Source of the DNA: Rhyzopertha dominica
Lineage: Eukaryota; Arthropoda; Insecta; Coleoptera; Bostrichidae
Assembly: GCA_025024175.1 (NCBI GenBank)
Contig: QCXZ01000042.1
Span: forward strand, 11,301,501-11,365,500
DNA: 64,000 nucleotides
Reading direction: 5' to 3'
Positions 35,401-45,700 of this stretch are shown in pieces. The first letter of the stretch is position 1. Each line of letters starts with the position of its first letter. The position numbers and the translations under genes are program-made. Under the pieces are notes generated by a model, which was not told where the DNA came from, did not search any database, and saw nothing but the letters and a program-made list of their open reading frames with translations.

Positions 35401-38400
35401 CGTCGAAAACCACAAATAAATCAAGTAGCAGTCCACAAAATAGATGTATAAATATGTAAAATGACGAAATGGTTATAATTAAAATTATAGTAATACAAGT
35501 TGGCAAGTAGTCAGGCTAATTACCTACTGACTTCAAAGTGGTGATTGATATTCCCATTTAGCACTGCCTAAGGTGATAACTGCTAATTCTAACTGAGCTG
35601 TTAGTGTGCTTAGAGCGTGTGTATGGACTTTCTTTTATCTTACTTCCTTACCACTAATTTGGCGAAACCTAGTTTGAGTTGAACAGAGAGGCGATCACCC
35701 TTTTGGATTACTATGGCGTCACCTATTTGTGTAAGCGTCGACAAACTCCCTAACCATCCATTTTTGACGCTCAGTAAACCCGTGAAAGTACCAATTATCG
35801 TACTCTGAAACAGCCAGTATAATATTAAACTCACTTCTAAGGTAATTAGCATATTTACTTACAAAGTTGAATCCGTGGTTGGTATCGAGAACATAAGGAT
35901 CTCTTCCAGAGGCGACTATGAAAGCATTTATGTATTTATTAATTTCGTTTACGTAGGCGTTAACAAGTTTTGTCGTTTCCACCAAGTCCTTACGGTCACT
36001 GCATTAAATGAGTTTTGAAAGATTCTTATCGGGTGTAATAACTATCGAAGTACTTATATCTGTTTTATTACTGCATAAAATATTTGTTGTCCTAGCTGGT
36101 GCTTTTATTTGTTGGGTAGATAGAAACATGTTTCGTAAATTATACTATAAATGATTCATGCAACGCGGGAGTCGTTGATTTCTGAATTCTTTGTGCCGCC
36201 TTTTTGTAACTGCTGCCAAGCTACAACGATACATGTTAAGGCTAGGTTAAAGGAATTTCGCTTATGNGGTTTCCAATGTAAAGTATTGAATATTAATTTT
36301 ATTCAAAAACCAGTGTAATCTGACAATTATTATCTACAAAATGGCCGAATCAAAAATTGTAAAAACTCACGGCAAAAATAATTACGATTTGTTTAAGAAC
36401 GCGAAATGCTCAAAAACGTAAAAATGACTTATTTGAAAATTTTTTTTTCGGCCGAATGATAGATTTTTGTCTTCTGAGTATGATGTTGTTTTTAGTTTTT
36501 TGATAGCGTTACTAATAATGAAAATATATGTTCAATACTTTTGCTAAACTTTTCGGCCCAACCCAGTGTTGATTTACAACATACCAATTGACGGCACTTG
36601 AGTAAACAGCCATTGCAGTTTATGGCGGGAGGGTAACCTCAGGTATGGATGGTAGAAAAACGCAGGTACTGGGGATGACGAAACGATTCTTCGAACTACT
36701 GCTTTTATATTTATGCACTATTATTTGTCCCAGTCGAAAGTTATTTAGATAAGGAGTTAAGTTCTGCTCTGCAACTTTATGTCGTTGGGACACATAGAAA
36801 GCATACAAGGCGTGTAGTCCCAAAAGTTCATATTTACAAAGTCAATTAAAATCAATACGACACTAATTGCGCTATGCATATATGAACTATATATGAATAA
36901 GTTAACATAATTTGATGATAACTATTAAAAATCAATTTGCCAAAGTGTTTTTCTTATATCTTATGTGCTATCCGCTTTTGCGCTTTTATTCATAAATTAA
37001 AGAATATATTTCCATGTCGAGGTAGCAAATATACAGTTTTGTCAGGCGCCTGACTGTCGGATAAATTGGACACCAGTTTCCTGGTAACTGGTAACGTAAA
37101 CAATTTTAATTAATTTTGCGAAAGCACCTAGGACCAAAATAAATATGACGAAACTGTATATTGGCAGGTAAAGGGTTGATGATCGCTTCAATACGACTGA
37201 AAGTCTGAGTTGCTGTAATTTCTAATCCGGAATTTCAACTAAACATCAGTTTTGCGAAAGGTAAGTACAATCGGTTTTTGGGACCAGAATATGCATTATT
37301 GAAGACAATCTGCATGAAGCTGTTTGTACCTCTAAACCTGAAAACTTTTTCCACTGACTCATGGCAACCGCCCCCATAGAATGAAAGAGGGGGTTCACTA
37401 ATATAAAGCCTCAGAATTTTTCAAACCTACCATTTATGCTGTTTGAGATTTTGTGTGACTGTGTGACTTTAGTGTTACGTTATCTGAAAGAACATTAGTA
37501 AAGATGGCAAGACGAAAAGGTGACGGAAGAACTTTGTCTTCAAAAAAAAAAAGAAACAGGGGAAATATTGGTTCTCTTATCAAACACCGTCAAGTAAGTA
37601 TTTTTCTAAAAATCCGTTTAGTAGTTTATAGTTATATATAGTTAAAAAAGATCATTTTTGGAGTGAAAAAATGCTTCCAAAATTTCAAAGATTTTATTTC
37701 CGTTCTCTTTTACCAGAACTAGTTGATCCACGTCACACGAGAAACATGCCGATTCGGGAGGATAGATAGACGACGTTTTTGTGTAAAAAGTAGACCATCT
37801 ACACCATGTTTGTTTATATTTTTTTAATACACATATTTATAATTTTGCTGTAAAGATAATTTTATGTAAATATATGTATTTTTTTCTTGAACGTTTATTA
37901 TATTTTCTATTATTAAAAAAAATATTTTTTAAAGTATTTTTTTTTCATGAGGTGTTGACATTTTTAATAATTTTTAATAATAAATTTGAAAGCAATATCG
38001 AAATAAAAAAAAACTTTATGAGTAATATCACTGATATGTCTGTGAAAAGCGAACATCCGATTCTCAGTAGTAAGTAAATATCTTTGAAACGACAGGCATC
38101 AGATAGACCCACAAAATGTTGTAAATCAAAAATACTCTTTGTTGTGGCATCAGCATAACCAGCAGCGCAATAAACGCCCCAGGCCGACCGGGCTGACAGC
38201 TTTATGGTCAACATCCTAAAATTGAGTACGGCTGTCCCTTTAACCTAGCCTTAATGCCGCGCAAAAGCTAGTGCTTGTATGCGGGCTGACATAATAAAAA
38301 CATAGTATATAACATTTTCTATTACCACTTCTATTTCACAATCTTAGAATACATTCTTCTAGAACCAAACATCCACATGGCAAAATACAAATGGTCTTTA

Positions 38401-39643
38401 ATTCAAAATAAATTCTCAAATAGGCATTTCTTTCCCATAATATGCAGTTTGATCTCTTTAATATAGGTTTTAAGTACAGGTGTAGTTTTGATTGTATCTT
38501 TAAGACAATTATATAGCTTTGGAATCGTATGAAAAATTGACTTCTGTTCTATATCTGTACTAGATCTTCCAAATGTTAGACATTTACCAGTTTTTTGTCG
38601 TGTGTCATACTTATGAGCAATATTTGTAAATATCAACAAGTTTTTTATGTAAAGTTCTCGCACAGTCTTTCCCTTGTTTCTATGTACAATTGTTTTGTGG
38701 GATAATCCAAACTCCTACCATACATCGTCTTTAGGAAGCGATTTTGTAGTAGTTCTACACTCCTAACGTGGGTGTTTGCAATACTACCCCAAGCCACCAC
38801 GCCATGTTGAAGGATTGACTTAATCATTGCATAGTAAAAAGATTTCAATTGAGGTATTGTTAGTTTTTTTAGGTTTTTAAATCTATATAGTAATTGCCGA
38901 AGTTGTTTATTCATTCCATTTAAGGTTTCGATCAATGTATACACCAAGATATTTGACACTATCAACTATGCTATCATTTCCTTGACATGAAATTGCTAAA
39001 CTACTTAGACTAGGCTGTGTATCATTGTAACATGAGAATGTGATGAACTTTATCTTAGTAATGTTCAGTGATAAATGTTTATAATCAAACCACTATTTAA
39101 ACTTTCGAAGGTCAATTTCCACTGTAGTCTTTAACTTAAGCTAGTCTTTATCTTTATACATAATTACAGTATCGTCTGCATAAGTAATTACTGTCCCACA
39201 AGAGTCAATATGTATATATATTGGGTCGGTCCCAATACAGTTCCCTGGGGAACTCCACATTTCACTTGTCGTTTTGCACTGGTCGCACTACCCACTCTCA
39301 CCATTTGTTCACGATCACTCAAATAAGATTTGAACAATTTATTTGCAATGCCCCTTACACCATTCTCATATAGCACCTCCAGCAGCATATTAAAATAATT
39401 CAAAAATCGACAGATGACAAGTATACGTCAAACCTGGATGCATGAATCATTTATAGAAACCCTGTACATGTATGCAATGTGTATGACGCAATAGGTACAC
39501 TTAACTTCTTACCCCTGCTTCTGAAATAACAGCTTGTATTTTTGAATAAAGTCGTCGCTCAAAATCTTTATGTCACCAGTAGATCCTTCTAGATATGCGA
39601 TTTGGGACAGAACTAAGAATATTATGTATGCTGTACGCATCAT
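32434..39643 (-). CDS. Group 7 allergen-like secreted protein, paralogue C (258 aa)
   Basis: Five exons: 39643..39513, 35998..35863, 35804..35652, 34661..34507 and 32635..32434 (TAG). They total 777 nt in frame with phases 2,0,0,2. The donor of exon 4 is the less common GTAATG. The signal peptide is MMRTAYIIFLVLSQIAYLEG, unlike that of A and B. Family blocks are RKDLVETTKLVNAYVNEINKY in exon 2, IGTFTGLLSVKNGWLGSLS and QIGDAIVIQKGDRLSVQLKL in exon 3, NITLDELALEN in exon 4 and VSVWVDWLLQILSTV in exon 5. The tail after the last helix is longer and polar (SSGNDNSFLKKN). The 47-bp intron 3 between exons 3 and 2 is by far the shortest in the array. A second ATG follows directly (39640). Structure and frame support a functional gene; the ligand is unknown. 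Confidence 0.82.
33110..33420. repeat. Dispersed repeat with inner palindrome (copy in C intron 4)
   Basis: The stretch beginning AATGCATGTCTATGCTGTGC is clearly related to sequence at 52273-52815. Its first ~110 bp are bounded by inverted copies of CTATGCTGTGCTGTCT. Non-coding. Confidence 0.65.
33424..33600 (-). pseudogene. LINE reverse-transcriptase thumb fragment
   Basis: Minus strand reads ISDW-IEHGLHVASEKTEAVLL then TGKRRLQEVRFEI. W-x-x-x-x-G-L-x-x-A-x-E-K-T-E-A-V-L is a hallmark of R1/I-type non-LTR elements, just downstream of the catalytic YADD. Nothing else of the element is seen. N at 33559. Confidence 0.6.
35999..38402. other. Intron 1 of paralogue C, part without element calls
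   Basis: A piece of the MITE seen at 49764-50067 (ATAAATGATTCATGCAACGC) occurs near 36150. A small lysine/arginine-rich frame (MARRKGDGRTLSSKKKRNR) at 37504-37593 ends at a GTAAGT donor; I do not recognise it. N at 36267. Confidence 0.3.
38403..39403 (-). pseudogene. LINE reverse-transcriptase remnant (intron 1 of C)
   Basis: Minus strand, in order: LLEVLYENGVRGIANKLFKS and CGVPQGTVLGP (RT block) at 39403-39230, traces of YADDTVI near 39175, a thumb region near 38965, and a C-terminal part with HKYDTRQK and IFHTIPKLYN at 38663-38403. VPQGTVLGP and YDTRQK are typical of CR1/jockey-group elements. Frameshifts separate the parts. Confidence 0.7.
39405..39472. repeat. MITE fragment
   Basis: Contains GCATGAATCATTTATAGAAA and CCCTGTAC, matching one end of the element at 49764-50067, including the stretch AAATCGACAGATGACAAGTA, here on the other strand. 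Confidence 0.6.
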
Positions 39644-40132
39644 GACTGAAGTTTGTTGGAAGGATATAGCAGTAAATACTGAGAAACGTAATCGTAATTG
39701 TTGCTTTCTTAATTGATCGTTGTGATAAGCAAAGCAATGGTTATTACACTATTGGATCAGTCATTAGGTATTTTAAACTACTAGCTGCAGTAAATAAGTT
39801 TCGTAAATCGAGATTCATTTATATGAAAACAGTAATTAATATAAATGCAATTTAGTACATATAATGTAAAGATTTATAGTTTACGAAAAGAACGTGAGAA
39901 TTGGAAATTGGGTAAACCTTTATAACTATCGATATAAATTGATTAGCGGTAGAAATTATCTCAAAAGTACATTAAAAAAAATAAATACAAACAATAATTT
40001 CACTTTCTTGCATTCGATGGGTTATCTTATAGGAGTATATTGATTATGCGGTGACATCGGTGAAGTACAGAACACAAATGCTGCGTGAAATCTAATCTCC
40101 ATTCCTTTTCAGCGTCCTAATTTTAGTCAACA
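39644..40132. other. Upstream flank of paralogue C
   Basis: Should contain the C promoter. AT-rich, no clear TATA box at the right distance and no coding content. Confidence 0.3.
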
Positions 40133-42200
40133 GTTTTTACAACCCTGCAATACTATTTACCTTTCATTTACAGGCACAGTTGGAACGGCACGCGACCCCT
40201 CATAAATTAAACCCTCTCTTTGTGATTTTGCGAATTTCCAGTGCCGGCTTTAAAACTCGTTTTTTGTTTGTGTAGTGTATATTAATCTAAGTAGTTTTTA
40301 ATCATTCGGTTAATAGGAGGTTTTACGTAGATCGTTTTTATTTACGTCTCAAAATGAATTGTACGTAGTTTTTTTTATCTGAACATTTTTTAATATGCAA
40401 AGAAAAATTTCGCATTCCTAAATCTTTTTATTTTGATTTCTAACATTCCTGTAATATTTATATCCTGTGAATATGTTGAATGCTGTGCTAGCCGAAAATT
40501 ATAAACAATACATTTTAATATTTTTACGATCTTTTGACTATTGGAAACATGCGGTTAACGGTTAACATAACTAAATATGTAAATAAAAAACAAGTATTTT
40601 AAAAGAAAATAATAAGAATATATATATTTTTTATCTAAAGCTCTAAATACAAAAAAAATAATTCCATACATCTATTATATTTTTACAAAAAAGTCTAACA
40701 AGTTTACACCAACATAACTTAAATATATTAATTATTATCATCATCACTACTGTCAAATTCTGAATCACTGCTAGCATCATCATTAACATGTATTATAAAA
40801 TTTTGAAAATTTGGGGTACATAGCTATTTCCAAATTCAATAACATGCTTAATACAGCTTTTCCACAGTTCTTTCGTTATACTACTTACCTCTCTACGCAC
40901 TAAATCTACAACTGCCGAACTTAAACGCGGACATGTATTGTTTCTTCGTATTCCTTTTTTAAGCGTACTCCACACTAATTCAATTGGGTTTAGGACGCAA
41001 TAATACGGTGGCAAACGCATAACTATATGTCCATGTCCTTTCGCTAGTCCATCAACTCGATATTGTTTAGGTATGTTGAGATTTTTTATTATTGTCAACA
41101 GATCTTGTTTGGTAACTTTTCCATCCGGAATTGTAATTTTATTCTCGTTCATGTAATCAATTATTTCTATTTTTGTAGCTGGTGTTGGCGCCTTGTTCAT
41201 TAATTTTGAATGGTAACTCGCGTTATCCATGACTATAACAGATCCTGGTAGTAGCCCTGGCAGTAACTGCTGCTGAAACCAAGTTTCAAAAAGTGCAGAG
41301 TCCATGTCGCAATGGTAGTCCGCAGAACAATTTTGGATCTGTTTCGCTGACAGTAATAAGCCATTTTTCACCCATCCATCACTTCCTCCCGCATGAAGAA
41401 TTATAATTCTTTTTCCTCTCGAAGGTGGTACCGTACCACGTTTCTTCCAAATATACTATATTACGATGTTCTTGGCGGTACCTTCTGATTTCGTTTATAT
41501 AATCCCATCTCATTCTTTATAGTCGGGTTGATTTCATTATGGGCAAACGTTGGTTTAATGTACTATAATTAAAACCGATGCTCCTCAAGTATTTTCTGAA
41601 CCACTCTTCGCTATAACTTATGTCATATCCTAATTCCAGAAGTCTTAATTTCAGACTTGCCGTAGTTGGAACTTTATTTTCTTTATACATTTGGTAAACC
41701 ACTTTTTTTAATTTTTATCCCAATCTCTTTTGATATATTTAAAAATTTCTCCGAATTGCGTGGTTTTCTTGAATTGCCTTTATTTTCAATAATATCTCTC
41801 ACAGTCGTGTAGGGGACACCAACCATTTCACTTGTCACCTTTAACGGAGCACTGCACTCTTTTTTTTTTATAAAAAAATTGTATACATTTTTTACTTTTT
41901 ACACTTCGATGTCAGCGTCAGCAACTTCATTCTGAGCGGTACTTGGAGCAGCTTTTTCCCAAGGACAGAACATTTTTCGCTTCTCTTGTCTCGCGCACAG
42001 AAATACTAAGACTGAATGCTAGTTTTGGTTTGACCAGTAGTGAACTTTAAATGATCCAACCCTGCTTCCGAAAATCGTACCTAAATTTATGGTAATCCGG
42101 TTATTTGCGGTACCTAATTTATGAGGGGCCGCCTGCTGTTCGAGATGAAAGATAAATTTTATTGCAGGCTTGTAATAACGGTAAGAGAATTGCATTACTA
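40133..42200 (-). mobile_element. Tc1/mariner-type transposon, copy 2
   Basis: Minus-strand copy of the element at 4830 and 61349. The end at 42177-42200 is complete (TTGCATTACTA followed by TA). The other end starts inside the long terminal repeat at about 40133 (TTTTTACAACCCTGC), so about 30 terminal bases are lost and this copy cannot move by itself. It sits between paralogues C and D. Confidence 0.8.
40793..41973 (-). pseudogene. Transposase of copy 2, best-preserved C-terminal half
   Basis: Start MFCPWEKAAPSTAQNE at 41973. There are breaks near 41890, 41705 and 41518, and a deletion near 41425 that removes the segment after the first catalytic block. In that block the aspartate is changed to glutamate (VYLEETWY). 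From 41371 to 40793 the frame is open, with VMDNASYH and LNPIELVWSTLK. Between the second D and the E there are 81 residues, far more than the 34 of classic Tc1/mariner enzymes. Confidence 0.8.
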
Positions 42201-42202
42201 TA

Positions 42203-42759
42203 ACAGTGAAACAATTCTTATCTTCGTTTTCGGAATTTTTACCACTAGAATAGTTCCTAGGTCTTCAATGTTATCCACTGTCACCTTTTTGAGCTCGTGT
42301 CGGCGACAAACGCCCACCACTCCCAAAATGAAAACAACCTGTGAGCAAAACGGGGTGGTTAACAATTAATACTTGGGACAAGGGTGATTTAAACTGACCT
42401 TCATCATTAGATTCTTTTCGTCGGGGGCTTCAGTTTTCGATTTTATTGGCCTATATCCATCATGCTGATATCGCAGTTCTTCTTTATAGGTATGTATTAA
42501 AAGGGGCTTTCAACGTTGAATACATTACTCATATAAATATGCCAGCAACACCATCTAGTGTTGCTGCTTTTGCAGAGAGAGAAAGAGAGAGAGAGAGCCA
42601 ACATCACGGCCAACCAACCCGGAACCATCTATCAGTATGGACTCCGGCCGTGAAAGCCTTAACACTATAAGGTGAAGTAATCGACTACAATTCAATTTGC
42701 ACTTTTTATATAATCTTAGTTTGCACATTTACACAAACATGTCATCATATGTATCTCCA
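42203..42759. other. Spacer between copy 2 and paralogue D
   Basis: Includes a GA-rich run near 42578-42600. No gene seen. Confidence 0.35.
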
Positions 42760-45700
42760 TTATTCGTTCATCTCATGGATACTTTGTATAATCAGTGGTT
42801 TGAGTAAATTGAAAGCTACCGAGACGACGTAGCCTCCTAACAATCTAAGTATCAAGTTTCCTAGCGCATTTACGATCCAGTCGATTAATATACTGCAAGA
42901 AAATTTCATGTCCACTGATCTGCAAAATAAAATTGTCCTTGTTTAAGACAGGATTTTTTTTTTAATTGCCGGCACATGTATGATTTATCGTGAGCATGCG
43001 AAAGTGCACCTTACGGTCAAATTCGTTCGTAAAATATTGATTTTGTCTAAAGACTTTTGTATTGTGGTCAGGTCAGGTCAGGTCAGGTCAGGTCAGGTCA
43101 GGTCAGGTCATAATCCATGTTTATGAAAGGTGGCTTCATCAGAAAACAGGGCGTGACCAAAACGTCATAATTTAGCCTAATTTTGGTCATGCTGCGTTGT
43201 CTAAAATTCCCCTAGTAGAGTTCTTGGTGAAGTTGAATATGATAGGCATGGAAATTGTTCAGAATTCCCTTAGCACCAATTTAAAAATTTATGTCGACAA
43301 GCTCTCATCTATTGTTTTTCGTGATAATATACTACAGTACACAGCTCAAAACAAAAAAAAAACATGAAGCTAATGAAGTTCCAAACCTAGAAGGTCAAAA
43401 TAAGTTTCTAGGTTTGAAAAGTAAATTGTGCATACCCTTTAGGAATTTGGATGAATCAAACTTAACTAACAAGGCTGCAGCACCTAGCACTAATGTTATT
43501 CAAGGGAGCACTATTTGTATTTTGTCTTAGCTTTTAGAACCAATCATTGCACAAAGAAGAACAAAGGAATTAGGGATATGTAAGTAACTAAATAGGCATC
43601 CTACGGAAACAAAAAATGCATACCGCCTAATGGTCATGAAATACACTTTAGAATAAAGATGATGTTTGCAAGATATGAAAATTTCGGACAGGGTCGAGTT
43701 GTCTCCCAAAGCAAGAAATTTACCTGCATACCAAAAAGGTCGGATCTGAGTTGTCTCCGGCGATGAACAGGTAGGTACATGTAACACCTGGCCCATCTAG
43801 GACTCCTCATTATGCACGTATTTTATTATATTGGGTGGCGATTTATGAATATTTGCCCAACGTCCATCTCAAAATGTTATTATATTCTAATCGCACAAAA
43901 TACATACACAAAATATTGTCGCGCAGTCTTATTTCGGTGTATGACAAAATTATAAGAAATTTCTGGTACAGAAGTAAAGAAAAAAACAAATAAAAATGTT
44001 ATTGTATTTAATTCACACGAAACACACAGAAAAAAAACATTATAAGTCTATTTCAGTAGAGACACCTTAAAATAAAATTTGTTTCACAAAATCAAATTTT
44101 TAAAACATTATTACGCACGTAATTTCTTTTAGGTATAAGGTACCAGTCTGTGAAAATCTCACTAACACCCATGTAAAAACGTAGGTAATTATATTTTATT
44201 CACATAAAATACTTACATACCCAAAATATTGTCACTCATTCTTATTTCGATTAAGATGATGCAATTTGCTTTCACAAAATCAAATAAATGAAAACTAAAT
44301 AAAAATTTCATTATGTTTTATTTACTCAGAATGCAAAAAAGAATCGGTGCAGACAATTTACAATTATAAGAAATTGCATTCACAAAATTGAAAAAAAAAG
44401 TTCTGGCGCAAAATACACAAAAAAACGTTGTCAGTCTAATTTAAATATTGGTAATTCTACCTTAAAACGGCTTTTAAATTTTTAAATTTTAATTAAAAGA
44501 GTTGCCTCTGGCGGGATTTTAACTCACACCCTAAAGATCTAGTGATCTGAAATCCCGCCAGAAGCAACTCTTTTTATTGAAATTTAAAAGCCGTTTTAAC
44601 ATAGAATTATATTTAAATCATATATTTACGGCTAAAAGAAACATATACGAATTGTCAGTCTATTTCGGTGGATACACTTTAAAATGATAAGAAATTGCTT
44701 TCACAAAATCAATATTTTTAAAGTTACTATTAGTTTCCAGTTCCTTAATTTTGGCTTCTACAAAATCTCGTCGTTTTAAAACATTTTTATCACAAACTTT
44801 GCTTACATTGTCAACGCTTCTCATTTTGATGTAAGTATCAATTTGAAAATCTAATAGAACTTTACAAAACTGATGAATGTTTGGATGTGGGGCATAGAAG
44901 GATGAATTATATTTTGCATGAAAAGACTCACGCGCGTTTGTTGATCTTTGCAAAGAAGATGAGTGTTCGGCCCATATGTGTGGAGGAAATTTAGAGTCTT
45001 CGGCAATGTAATTATCCACCAAGTAATCGGAAAATTTTGTAACAACTTCATTATCAGGCCTAAATTCCTCAAAATCCAGTGCAAAGCAATCACCAACACA
45101 TTCTGGTCTTAGAAATGGTAAGCCAAAAATGTATGTCAAATATCTTGTAACATTTGTTGCTTCTTCATTTTTCTTCTTATACTCTGTAGAAAGACCAAGT
45201 TCTTGAATTTTCCTGTACCATGACTGTCCTAAGTGGAATCGACATTCTCTGATTCTCGTATCTGGGAATATTTCAGCTATACTGGAATGTATAGCATTTT
45301 CAAAATCTGCAGTTATGGTATGTGGAGAAACGACGCAGCCCAATTTCAAACATTCTTCTTTTAAAATACTGAAGACCATTTTATAACTGAGAGTATTTTT
45401 GTTTGGCAGCAAGCAGAACACGGGGGGTATATAATGTCCATTTTTAAGTCCATTGTTGGTAAAAAGTTGAAGAAAATATCTCGGACAATAGTCAAATGTG
45501 CCATCCACATAAAAGTCAGACAAACTCGACAAAAATCGTAAATTGCATTCACAAGAAAAAATCACAATGTTGTTCACATAATCGTTTTTGGTAATAAAGT
45601 TTTCACCTTTGTTCGTTTTTAATTGTGTTTGCGCCAATAGTGCATGAAATTCATCACGATTTTTTGGCAACCTCGGGAGCTGTGATGATCTCGCATGGTA

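Noticed and set aside
43066..43110. CRISPR-like or regulatory (nuclear-receptor half-site) reading of the GGTCA tract
   Set aside because: Perfect adjacent pentamers without spacers are a simple tandem repeat; AGGTCA half-sites arise automatically from the unit.
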